A stretch of 64,000 nt of DNA from contig NC_016458.1 in assembly GCF_000226115.1 (NCBI RefSeq), positions 8,032,001-8,096,000 on the forward strand. Direction: 5' to 3'. Position numbers and translations under genes: made by a program. The DNA comes from Thermothielavioides terrestris NRRL 8126. Taxonomy: Eukaryota > Ascomycota > Sordariomycetes > Sordariales > Chaetomiaceae. The notes beneath the pieces were generated by a model. That model ran no database searches, was not told the DNA's origin, and saw nothing but the letters and a program-made list of their open reading frames with translations. Below, one piece after another: positions 23,501 through 31,850 of this stretch. The stretch's first letter is position 1. Each line of letters starts with the position of its first letter.

Positions 23501-25528
23501 TCAAGCTACCAGCTCCCACCGGACCAGGAACGCGATGCTGTATCCGCACCGGCCTTTCCGCCGCAACCACTCCTCCTTGGTCAGCCCCCGCGCGCTCTGC
23601 CCGTCGATCGTCTCAAATGCGACAAGCACCACCGTCTGTCCCGGCGCGCCCAAGTCTCGGGCATTCACATCCACATAATACCAGAACCCGTCGGTCTCCA
23701 ACGGCAGGATGTCGTCCTTGCGCCCGTCCACGCCGTTGATCTTCAGCCCAAACAGCATCTGCTTGCCCAAGCCGTTCCGCTCCGGCGTCCAATGCTCGCA
23801 CACCTTGGCAAACTGAAAGCGCATGAGGCCGCCGCTGCCCACGCTGAGGCGCTTCTGCGCCGGCGCAAAGTTGCTCTCGTCGAGCCCCTCCCGCGTCGCA
23901 TCGCCCATCCACTCGGCCGGCTCGTCGCCGACCGGGCCGACGATGTACTCTTCCCACGAGACGGCCCTGCCGTCCCGGCGGTACCAGTGGCGGTCGTCGG
24001 CCGGGTAGTGGCGAAGGCCGAAGCGCTCGTTGCTCATCGTGAATTGCTCGGGCGCGAAGCGCTGACTGTACTCGTTGTTGCACAGTGCGCCGGCGCCCCA
24101 GCAGGCGTCGATGAGCTTCCACGCGCCTCCATCGATGCGCACTGCGTTCCACGCGTGGCCCGTGGGGTCGCGCGGGGGCGGCCGCTGGCCGGCTTTGACG
24201 GGCGTGAAGCCGTAGCCCTTGCCGTGGCCGGTGACGACAACGCAGGCGAGCCCCGCGCGCGTCGCGATCGCCTCGTACACGCGAGCGTAGCCTTCGCAGA
24301 CGGCTTTGCCCGAGAAAATGGTCTCGGCTGGGGTCTGGCCGCGCGGGATGCAGTTGTTGAAGAAGCCGTGCACGTCGTAAACGATGTTGTGGTGGCACCA
24401 GGTGAAGATTGCGCGCGCCTTGTCCGTGGGGGACGAGAATGGGCTGCAGAGCACGTGGGCGAGATGGCCGATGGGGTCATGGTGCGGGAGAGTGGATGTT
24501 GGGTGCTGGGAGGCAAGAGTGTCGGGGGCGGAGAAGTCCCGGCAGGTCAAGCAGTCTCGGCTTGCGGCTGGAGGAGCGGGGGGGTGCCGGACGGTAGCAG
24601 AAGAACCGCGCGCCGCCACAGCATCGATCTGGGCAAGGGTCGGCCGAGAGCTCACAGGTACAGGCGGCGGAGCCGGGGGAGGGGACGGCTTGCGGGCTCC
24701 ATTTTGGAAGCCGCTATCCAAGTCTGCCTTGGGCCGGGAGCTCGCTGGAGGAGGTGGAAGGCGCCGGGCCGGAAGAGGAGGTGCCGGCTCTTCCACTGGC
24801 GCATCTGCTGGCGGCTTGGCTGGTCTCGATGGGAGCCTAGGCGGCAACGAGGGTCTCGGTGGTTCAGCAATGCGCCGAGGCGGAAGAGGCGGCGTAGCGC
24901 TTGCTGACTCCTTCTCGGCCTCCTCCTTCGCCTTTGCGTCGAGCTCACGCCTGGTTGGGGGCAGTGGCGGCAGCTTGGCTTGTTCAAGGGGCGGAGGTAA
25001 CCTGCGCGGTGTAGGGCCCTGGGGCACTTCGTTGGATGTAGCCGACTTGGTTTGGTTAAGAGAGAGACTAGACACGGTAGACAGCAGGGAAACATCCGAA
25101 GCATTCGAGTTCCGCCGCACCGAGAGAGTCTGCGCCGAAGGGCGCCGCGAGGGCAGCTTTGGGGGAGTCGGCTGCGGCGAGTTCCGGGCTGGGAGGGGAG
25201 GCGGAGCCAGCCGCCCTGGTGAAGGCGCCGGGGGCTGCACTCCAGTGTCTCCTCCATTCTCCGGCTCCCCAGTCCGTCGTGGGAGCGGCGGCGGCAACCT
25301 CTCGGTAGCGGCCCGAACTGGGCGCGGAGGAAGAGCAGGACTTATTTCGGCCGTGGCGGCCTCAGATGTGGTCCTGCTCGCGTCATCGGTGAGAGCACGG
25401 ACAGGGGGCGGCAGAGGCGGTGGCCGCTTGCCAGCAGCGGCCGGCGGAGACTGAAAGTTCTTTTGCTGATTGAGAGCGGCAATGCGCTCAGCGAGCGTTG
25501 TGAAGCGCGGCTCCTCGATCTCGGCCAT
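23501..25528 (-). CDS. Proline-rich transglutaminase-like protein
   Basis: Single exon, 675 residues counted from the ATG of MAEIEEPRF; the longer open frame begins only with a TTG. The N-terminal ~300 residues are dense in PPLPPR/PPPLP motifs that would bind SH3 domains. The C-terminal part is a transglutaminase-like fold with an apparently intact triad: Cys411 (KAVCEGYARVYEAI), His458 (TGHAWNAV) and Asp474 (WKLIDACWG). It resembles the fungal Cyk3/kyphoscoliosis-type family of septum and cell-wall proteins, but no SH3 domain is visible here. Its stop lies 34 bp from the convergent RKM5 stop, so the two 3' UTRs must overlap. A role in cytokinesis is inference. Confidence 0.82.
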   Translation of the reverse strand: MAEIEEPRFTTLAERIAALNQQKNFQSPPAAAGKRPPPLPPPVRALTDDASRTTSEAATAEISPALPPRPVRAATERLPPPLPRRTGEPENGGDTGVQPPAPSPGRLAPPPLPARNSPQPTPPKLPSRRPSAQTLSVRRNSNASDVSLLSTVSSLSLNQTKSATSNEVPQGPTPRRLPPPLEQAKLPPLPPTRRELDAKAKEEAEKESASATPPLPPRRIAEPPRPSLPPRLPSRPAKPPADAPVEEPAPPLPARRLPPPPASSRPKADLDSGFQNGARKPSPPPAPPPVPVSSRPTLAQIDAVAARGSSATVRHPPAPPAASRDCLTCRDFSAPDTLASQHPTSTLPHHDPIGHLAHVLCSPFSSPTDKARAIFTWCHHNIVYDVHGFFNNCIPRGQTPAETIFSGKAVCEGYARVYEAIATRAGLACVVVTGHGKGYGFTPVKAGQRPPPRDPTGHAWNAVRIDGGAWKLIDACWGAGALCNNEYSQRFAPEQFTMSNERFGLRHYPADDRHWYRRDGRAVSWEEYIVGPVGDEPAEWMGDATREGLDESNFAPAQKRLSVGSGGLMRFQFAKVCEHWTPERNGLGKQMLFGLKINGVDGRKDDILPLETDGFWYYVDVNARDLGAPGQTVVLVAFETIDGQSARGLTKEEWLRRKGRCGYSIAFLVRWELVA

Positions 25529-25929
25529 CGCGGGCGGCTGTCGAGAGAATGCCAAGTTGGCAATCAGTCCAGCTCCTAGCTACCTACCTACAATACACCA
25601 GCAAACAAGGCCGCAGAATAGCGGGGCCCTGGGAGCCGCGTGAGCTGCGATGCAACAATTGCGTGTATGCAGAGTCTCGAGAGCCGCGCGGTCGAGCCAA
25701 TCCCATGGCAAAAAGGCAAACTAGGAGAAAAAGGAAAACGAAAGGCGCTGGGATGCAAAAATAAGGAACGGCCAGTAAACCTCAACCCGATGCCAACATC
25801 ATCAAGCTCATGTTCCCTTGTTTGACGCGAGGCGGTTAAGCGCCGGCCTTGTCTTGGCCTTATCTTGGGAAGCGCCAAGCCCCCGGGACGGATCAACAAC
25901 AAAGCGCAAGAAATAACGGGCAGGCTTTA
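25529..25929. other. Promoter of the transglutaminase-like gene up to transposon edge
   Basis: About 400 bp of non-RIP-mutated DNA separate the start codon of the transglutaminase-like gene from the first transposon. The last two bases (25928-25929) are the TA flanking that transposon. Confidence 0.5.
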
Positions 25930-26070
25930 CCCGAGGGCCAAAGGAAAAGTGGGGATTTTCGCAGCCCTCTCTCCTTCCAGGAGAGAGGGGCACAAAATTG
26001 CCGGACACCTACCCAAAAACCGGACACCTCCCCACCTAATTTTGTATACGAACGCGTCCTGGCGCAAGGG
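25930..26070 (+). repeat. Left TIR of pogo-type element
   Basis: 141 bp, inverted match to 30081-30221. It includes a local palindrome, CCTCTCTCC...GGAGAGAGG, that could form a hairpin. Less mutated than the right copy (e.g. CCGG here where the partner reads CTAG). Confidence 0.85.
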
Positions 26071-26366
26071 ATCACAACCGCGTCAACCCTATCAATTGAA
26101 GCTATTGCCGCTAGCCAACCTACAAGTGGTGATGTTTTTATAGTGTTTTGATATACTATACCCCGATCTTCGAACTACTACCCACCCGAACTGCCTAGTG
26201 TATACGCCGCCCGCTAGCTCAACAACGCCCTCGCGTAGTACTATGCCAACTACCTTCGAAGCAAGGTATATAGTTGTACGATGCCCTCTCTTCGTATTGC
26301 GACTAAGCGGTTCAGCTATAGTAAATCGCAGGTCGCTACGCATCTTTAGGCTCTTTGTAATACTGG

Positions 26367-26632
26367 TGTTACACGAACAAAGTGGGTACTGCCCAGCCTC
26401 GTCAGCCAAGGCAGCGGAGCACTCAAACCAAGCAGGAGTTTTAAAAGAGTGCAAGATCGTCTATTTTTTGCAAGAGTGTGAGATGCGGGCAAGTGCCCTC
26501 CTAAATATAGGAGTGTGGTGGCCTGTGCACTATTGCAGGGCCCAGTGCTGTTGTAGGGCCCAGTGGTATTGTGGGGCCCAGTGGGCCCACACTTGCACAG
26601 TTGGCCACAGGTGGCCACAGCTACGTGTAACA
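26367..26632 (-). repeat. TRIM LTR (3' LTR)
   Basis: 266 bp, with short inverted termini TGTTACACG/CGTGTAACA and an internal GGGCCCAGTG-type triple repeat. By eye it differs from the other LTR at about 13 positions, all transitions. Confidence 0.85.
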
Positions 26633-26734
26633 ATTGCCCCCCCCACAAACAAACAGAAAAGCTGTCCTCAGCTTGCAAATCCATTGTATCTTGCACCTCA
26701 ACCATCCAATCATTCAATCCATTCAATCCACCTG

Positions 26735-27013
26735 TCGGGTTCCTTGATCGGGGCGACTGGCCAGTCGGGTTCTTTGATCGGGGCGACTGGCCAGGGCGAT
26801 TGATTGGAGCGATTGATCGGTCGGAGGTTGGAGCGGTCAGAAGGATGGGAGCCAGGCCGGGGCGACGAGGTCTTGGAAAGAGGTCGCAATTGACGTGGTC
26901 TTTGGGAGCCGAGCCGGGCGACGAGGTCTTGGAAAAAGTAGTCGCAATTAACGTAGTCTTTGGGAGCCGAGCCAGGGCGACGAAGTGTTGAAGGTCGCGA
27001 TTGACGTTGTTGC
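26735..27013. repeat. Tandem repeats inside the TRIM
   Basis: Two copies of a ~31-bp unit around GGGTTCCTTGATCGGGGCGA (26735-26795) are followed by three ~57-62-bp units beginning GGGAGCC and containing GACGAGGTCTTGG (26847-27013). Function unknown. Confidence 0.7.
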
Positions 27014-27218
27014 CCTAGATATCGACCTCCAGGTTAGGTCTCAGGAGCTCAAGGGCTTCGCAATACTTGGAGACCACCCAAGTAAGCAAAACCACAAGTG
27101 CTTCCTAGCAGGGCACTCGGGGCACCTGCGCCCACATATGGTTGCCTAAGCCACATGACGCGGTACTGCTCGGGCACACTGTTGATAAACGCAAAGGAGT
27201 CTTATAGTTCATCGCACA

Positions 27219-27243
27219 GGTTCGAGTCCAGTAGTGGGCACCA
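27219..27243 (-). promoter_or_regulatory. Primer-binding site of the TRIM
   Basis: On the plus strand the 25 bases read as a tRNA 3' end: a B-box-like GGTTCGAGTCC, then acceptor bases and a terminal CCA. On the minus strand this is TGGTGCCCACTA... starting 2 nt after the LTR. Such an extended match is longer than the usual 8-18 nt. A GCCCAC about 85 bases upstream (27130-27135) could pair with the GTGGGC before ACCA. Confidence 0.7.
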
Positions 27244-27245
27244 CT

Positions 27246-27511
27246 TGTTACACGAACAAAGTGGGTGCTGCCCAGCCTCGTCAGCCAAGGCAGCGGAGCA
27301 CTCAAACCAAGCAGGAGTTTTAGAAGAGTGCAAGATCGTCTATTTTTTGCAAGAGTGTAAGATGCAGGCAAGTGCCCTCCTAAATACAGGAGTGTGGTAG
27401 CCTGTGCACTGTTGCGGGGCCCAGTGCTATTGTGGGGCCCAGTGGTGTTGTAGGGCCCAGTGGGCCCACACTTGCACAGTTGGCCACAGGTGGCCACAGC
27501 TGCGTGTAACA
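27246..27511 (-). repeat. TRIM LTR (5' LTR)
   Basis: Direct repeat of 26367-26632 at the same length; followed on the plus strand by the ACTGG target duplication. Confidence 0.85.
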
Positions 27512-27519
27512 ACTGGCTT

Positions 27520-28650
27520 ACTGGCATTGAACCGACGCTATATCGCTAGGCGGCCACGTACGTTTACCGACGTTAAAGATAGTGCCCTCGATATATATAC
27601 GTAGTGGCTATCTACCTTAGGATCCTTGCTAGCCTAGGATTTTATCGAAGGCGCTATAAATCGTCTATAGGTATATCGTGTTCCTCCTATAGGCTTGGTT
27701 AGCTGCGCTTAGTAGGCTCGATAGCGGTTCGATTATCCTATATACTTCTCGACGAGTAGGAAACTAGTAGAGGCTATACAACTATTTGCTTAGCAATAGA
27801 TCGATATATTGAACAAGTTCTTTAACTGCTACGAAGATGCTATTAAGAGATATAATATTATAGTAGCTAGTTGTTAGAACGTCGATAAGATAGGCTATCG
27901 CTTGGCGATATTGAATAGGAGGTTCTAGATCTTAGCTATTAAGACGAATAAGAATAGGAAGGTAAGGGGCTATTCCTTAGTATTAAGGGTCTTGCTATCT
28001 GCTTACTATACTATTTTCTTAGCTAGAGCTCCCCGACCTCTATAATAGGGAGTCGATAACCCTAATCGGCTATACTAATACTATTGGCAACACTATACCT
28101 ATATACAATATCTTTAAATAGTGGCTAAACGAGAACTAGAACGTCGATGGCCTCGATAGCGATATATACTTTAACGTCTTAAATATAACGTTTAGTAACT
28201 ATGCTATTATAGCTGACTAGGTCTAGCACTTTAATAAGCACTCCTTCTAGTACTATTTTATAGTTTAAGCGTATAAACTTACGTTCGAAGAGTGGTTTAG
28301 CTATAGCGTATATAACTTCTAGAGCTTAGACGATGTAGTCGAATCTGAGCGGAATAATATACGCTTTGAGGATCGTATCTACCGCCTATTGGTGATAGAT
28401 AGCTTCTTAGGGCACTATACGTTGGATATCTACAAATACTGCTTTACGTATAACATTATTATCGTCTTCCTGCTACTATATTCATTGTATAAGACGTAGC
28501 TGATAGATATAGGTGTGTTCTAATATATTAAGAAGGTATATTAAAAGCACCTTCGCTAGATAGTTCGCTAGGGCGAGCTCACCTTTATATATGCGCAGTT
28601 CGTTGAGAACCTTTAGGTTAGTTGCTTAGAGCTAGGAAGAAGATATATTG
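27520..28650 (+). pseudogene. Degenerate pogo/Fot1-type DDE transposase
   Basis: Translation in pieces shows the pogo catalytic order. The first Asp lies in NVDKIGYRLAI (codon at 27884). The second lies in RLLVIDSFLGHYT (28398), followed by YKYCFTYNIIIVFLLLYS, the degenerate version of the HNIITLCMPPHSSH-type block. The third lies in DIGVF (28506), with a Lys/Arg-rich helix after it. Many in-frame TAG codons stand where Gln or Trp is expected, and the first Asp is in another frame from the other two, so there is at least one indel or an intron. Not functional. Confidence 0.72.
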
Positions 28651-29900
28651 CTAGTTCTAATATATAACTAGGCGATTATAAATATAGGCTTTACTCCTAG
28701 TAGGATTATCACTAGGTTCTCGAAGTTAGGGATTTAGCCTCTAAACTATGTTATTTATATTAGTTAGCTCGAAGATACTGACCTCTAGGCCAATACTATG
28801 GTATATCCTTCGTTGCTTCTAAAGCAAGATCGCTAGCAATTGGCTATCTAGGGCGTTGACCGGCTTTAAAACAAATATAACAATATATTTAGCTCCCTAA
28901 TACGCCAGTTCATTGAAGATATCGCTACTACGATATATAAAGGTCAACTTATATAAGAGCACCTTGCTATATTTATAGCTAATAAGAAACAACGGCTAGT
29001 ATTATATACTTCGAAGCGAGCTAGGGGTCGTTTAGTCTAGCTATTTAGCGCTATTATTACTAGTGTATCTATCGAAGACATCTACTACGTATAAGCTACT
29101 TACAATCAGAGATACGTAGAGGCTATTACTAAGCAATCTTATAAAGTAGTAAAGGACATTATATATACTAGAGAAAAGGAGCTTAAAAAGGAATAGATAG
29201 AGTAGAAAAGGATACTAAGCAACAAGGTTATAGGTAATAGCTACCTATAGATAGCAACCTTCGAAGAATTCTTTAAGAAGACTAGCTGGATCAACGACTA
29301 TATACCCCTTGATCTAAATGACCGTTCTATCTTCAATAAGTGGTATAGCAAGGATCCTTCGAAGCCTATATTCTTCATCGATATAAACGAAGAAGTCGAT
29401 ACCTATAGGCTAGAGCGACCATTGTACGATTTCCTAGTGCTAGAGCTACAGCTAATACAGATTTCTATCCATATAGGCGATAAGTAGGAGCCACTTACCG
29501 ATAACGACCTCTCCTAGTTGCAATCTGACAGTGATAATGCCAATGATGATGCCAACGATGACGCTAACGATGACGCCGACAATAACGCCGACGATGATAA
29601 CGAATCGCCTCTACTATAGAAAAGCACTTACAACAGCGTAGGCACTTGCGAACTGGCCTTTAACAGGATCAACAAGCTTATTACAAAGTGGCGGGTATAC
29701 AAGGCGAGGAAGCAGGTATCGCAAGATGCTATAGCCTAGGAGGATTATACTGTAGCGCAGTCTACGGCGTAGTATATAGCGTAGGAAGCTCAATACTAAA
29801 AATCCATAGCTGGGGAGGATTGTAATAGCTCGCTATATATATAGATACGCCTAGATGGCAACAGTGAGCCAGTATCTACAGGTTTAGCCGCCTTGTAGTA
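28650..29900 (+). pseudogene. Downstream frame of the pogo-type element with acidic repeat
   Basis: A stop-interrupted frame continues past the DDE domain. Near 29530-29610 it has a 12-bp tandem repeat encoding Asn/Asp-rich DANDDANDDAN, then KSTYNSVGTCELAFNRINKL. This may be the C-terminus of a long transposase or an accessory protein. I do not recognise it. Confidence 0.4.
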
Positions 29901-30080
29901 AGTAGGTGGCAGTCGGGGGGGGGCGTAGTCGGGGTACGCAGTTAGGGTACGCAAGCTAGCCTTGTATTATATAATCATGTTTCAATTTGATCTGGATCGA
30001 ATTTTATTGCGTTTTTGAGCTTTTTGAGCTATTCTTCGCATTTGTAAGATAGTCGAATTGATATAGTTGTGAATTGCAGT

Positions 30081-30221
30081 CCCTCGCGCTAGGACACGTT
30101 TGTATATAAAATTGGGTGGGGAGGTGTCTAGTTTTTGGGTAGGTGTCTAGCAATTTTGTGCCCCTCTCTCCTGGAAGGAGAGAGGGCTGCGAAAATCCCT
30201 ACTTTTCCTTTGGCCCTCGGG
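30081..30221 (-). repeat. Right TIR of pogo-type element
   Basis: Inverted copy of 25930-26070. The substitutions are transitions, including CCGG to CTAG twice. Confidence 0.85.
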
Positions 30222-30227
30222 TATTCT

Positions 30228-30396
30228 TTGTGGTTCTCAAACACTAGGTTAAAGTGGGTCCAAATGGCCGCACCGCACACCCAATTTGACAGCAGTATGC
30301 AACACACTGCCATCAGTGCCATTAATATTGAAGCCGTAGATACTGCAAAAAACGGCCCAAATCGCCATTTTCTAGTGTTTTTGCATGCTTGTTGAA
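30228..30396 (+). repeat. Left TIR of Tc1-family element
   Basis: 169 bp, inverted match to 34993-35161 with four transitions and no indels. Confidence 0.9.
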
Positions 30397-30445
30397 ATCT
30401 GCAGCTTAGTCAGCACAGCCATCGAGCCTCTGAACCTAGCCATTG

Positions 30446-30660
30446 TGCGCGCCTTCGAACTGCCTGGGAGCCCGCCTTCGAACCGCCTGGGTGCGCGCCT
30501 TCGAACCGCCCGGGTGCCCGCCTTCGAACTGCCCGGGAGCCCGCCTTCGAACCGCCTGGGTGCGCGCTTTCGAACCGCCTAGGTGCCCGCCTTCGAACTG
30601 CCTGGGAGCCCGCCTTCGAACCGCCTAGGTGCGCGCCTTCGAACCGCCTAGGAGCCCGCC
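30446..30660. repeat. 23-bp minisatellite with TTCGAA core
   Basis: About nine units of consensus GCCCGCCTTCGAACCGCCTGGG(T/A). The unit length is not a multiple of three and every unit contains the palindrome TTCGAA, which argues against a coding role. It sits between the left TIR and the transposase start. Confidence 0.9.
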
Positions 30661-30699
30661 ATCTGGCGAAGTGCGTGGCCAACAACGCGCCTAGGCACT

Positions 30700-31822
30700 A
30701 TGGTTCGATATATCAATGAGCGCCAGAGGCGCCTGATCGCCATTATGTTATACACCAGGGAACCGCCGAAGGTTATTGTATACGAGGCGGAGGTTAGCCT
30801 AATATAGGTATACCGATATAAGCGGCTATTTGAACTTACTAGTGATCCTTTTCCTAAGCCGAAGACGCTGTAGAACGCCTATATACTATAGCCCTAGGCT
30901 ATAGAGGTTCGTTCCTTATAGTATACTAATAATGATACTTCTTAGCGGTTAGCTAATGTACTATAACTACTAGGAACTCCTCGACTACCTTGCCTATAAG
31001 TTAGACCTCTACTTTAACGAGATATAGACCTTCCTTCTTAAAGAATACTATATATTTATATTTATTAAAACAATATCTCGCTATCTTCGCTAAGCTTAGT
31101 AGAGGAAGAAAATAGCTTTACAAAGGGCTATATAGTAGAACTATATCCTCTAGCTTAATTACCTTCGAAAGGTGGCTATATTTATCACTAAGATGTTTAT
31201 ATTTTACGATAAATTAAGCCTCGATCGAAGAGATAGCGTTCGTTGTACTGGCTAGGCGCTACTAGGCGTTACCCCCATTGTTAACAATGTTATAAAGAGA
31301 GGTAAACGCTATTATATCCTCTTTGCTATTATAGTCAATAGCGTTCTTAATCTATTGGTCTAGCAAGGTTATTCTAACTAGGAAGGCTTCCTTATATAGC
31401 TTAAGGAGTACGTTCTATCTAAGATAAGGCTATTCCTAGATCGCTATAGTATTCTTGTTATAGATAATATATTGTAGTACTAAGCTAATACTGTTAAATA
31501 GGCCTATCGAGAGGCTAGCGTTCTACTATAGTATTTACTATTATATTCGCTAGATTTTAACCTAATCGAGGCAACGTTCTATAATACTAAGGCCTATATC
31601 CGTTAGAACTACTAGAAGATACTTATATAGGACTACTTGGACAAGGACTTTAAGGAGTTTCTTTGTAATGCCTATACTACTATTGCCAACGACGTTATAG
31701 CTATATATAGGCACTTTAGGAAGGCGATAATACTATTCTAGGAGGAGGGCGAGGCGGTAGATTATATAGCATTGTATTATAAATAGTTCTAAGAGTTCTA
31801 AAATACTAGTATAGTAGGTTGA
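30700..31822 (+). pseudogene. Degenerate Tc1/mariner-type transposase
   Basis: Starts MVRYINERQRRLIAIMLYT, a helix-turn-helix-like N-terminus. The DDE core is recognisable: KLSLDRRDSVR near 31207, then DRYSILVIDN with the second Asp near 31463, then LDFNLIEATFYNTKAYIR with the Glu near 31567 (the DFNPIE block of Tc1 elements). About 374 codons are interrupted by TAG stops, and the length is one base off frame, so there is a shift. Not functional. Confidence 0.75.
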
Positions 31823-31850
31823 ACACTACGCCCTGTAAATAGATTCGTAG

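Larger units (their letters stand above)
26367..27511 (-). mobile_element. TRIM-like non-autonomous LTR retrotransposon
   Basis: A 1145-bp element with two 266-bp direct repeats (26367-26632 and 27246-27511), TGTTACACG...CGTGTAACA termini and a perfect 5-bp target duplication ACTGG (26362-26366 and 27512-27516). The 613-bp interior has no gag or pol. Read on the minus strand, a primer-binding site lies 2 nt from the 5' LTR and a G8 polypurine tract lies next to the 3' LTR, which sets the orientation. It retains many CpA/TpG dinucleotides, so it is younger or escaped RIP. It is inserted in the upstream part of the pogo-type element. Confidence 0.85.
25930..30221 (+). mobile_element. Pogo/Fot1-type Tc1-mariner DNA transposon, RIP-degraded
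   Basis: A 4292-bp element begins CCCGAGGGCC and ends GGCCCTCGGG, flanked on both sides by TA (25928-25929 and 30222-30223). The inverted repeats are 141 bp, without indels, and differ only by transitions. The interior contains a degenerate pogo-type transposase (27.5-28.65 kb), a further acidic reading frame to about 29.9 kb, and a later TRIM insertion at 26367-27511. The length is large for a Fot1-like element (usually about 2 kb) even after subtracting the TRIM. Confidence 0.8.

Noticed and set aside
30446..30660. CRISPR-like array
   Set aside because: Units are directly adjacent with no spacers, inside a eukaryotic transposon.
30410..30685. Small protein with GGSKAGSQAVRRRAP repeats
   Set aside because: It is the translation of a 23-bp minisatellite, whose period is not a multiple of three; the open frame is a composition effect.
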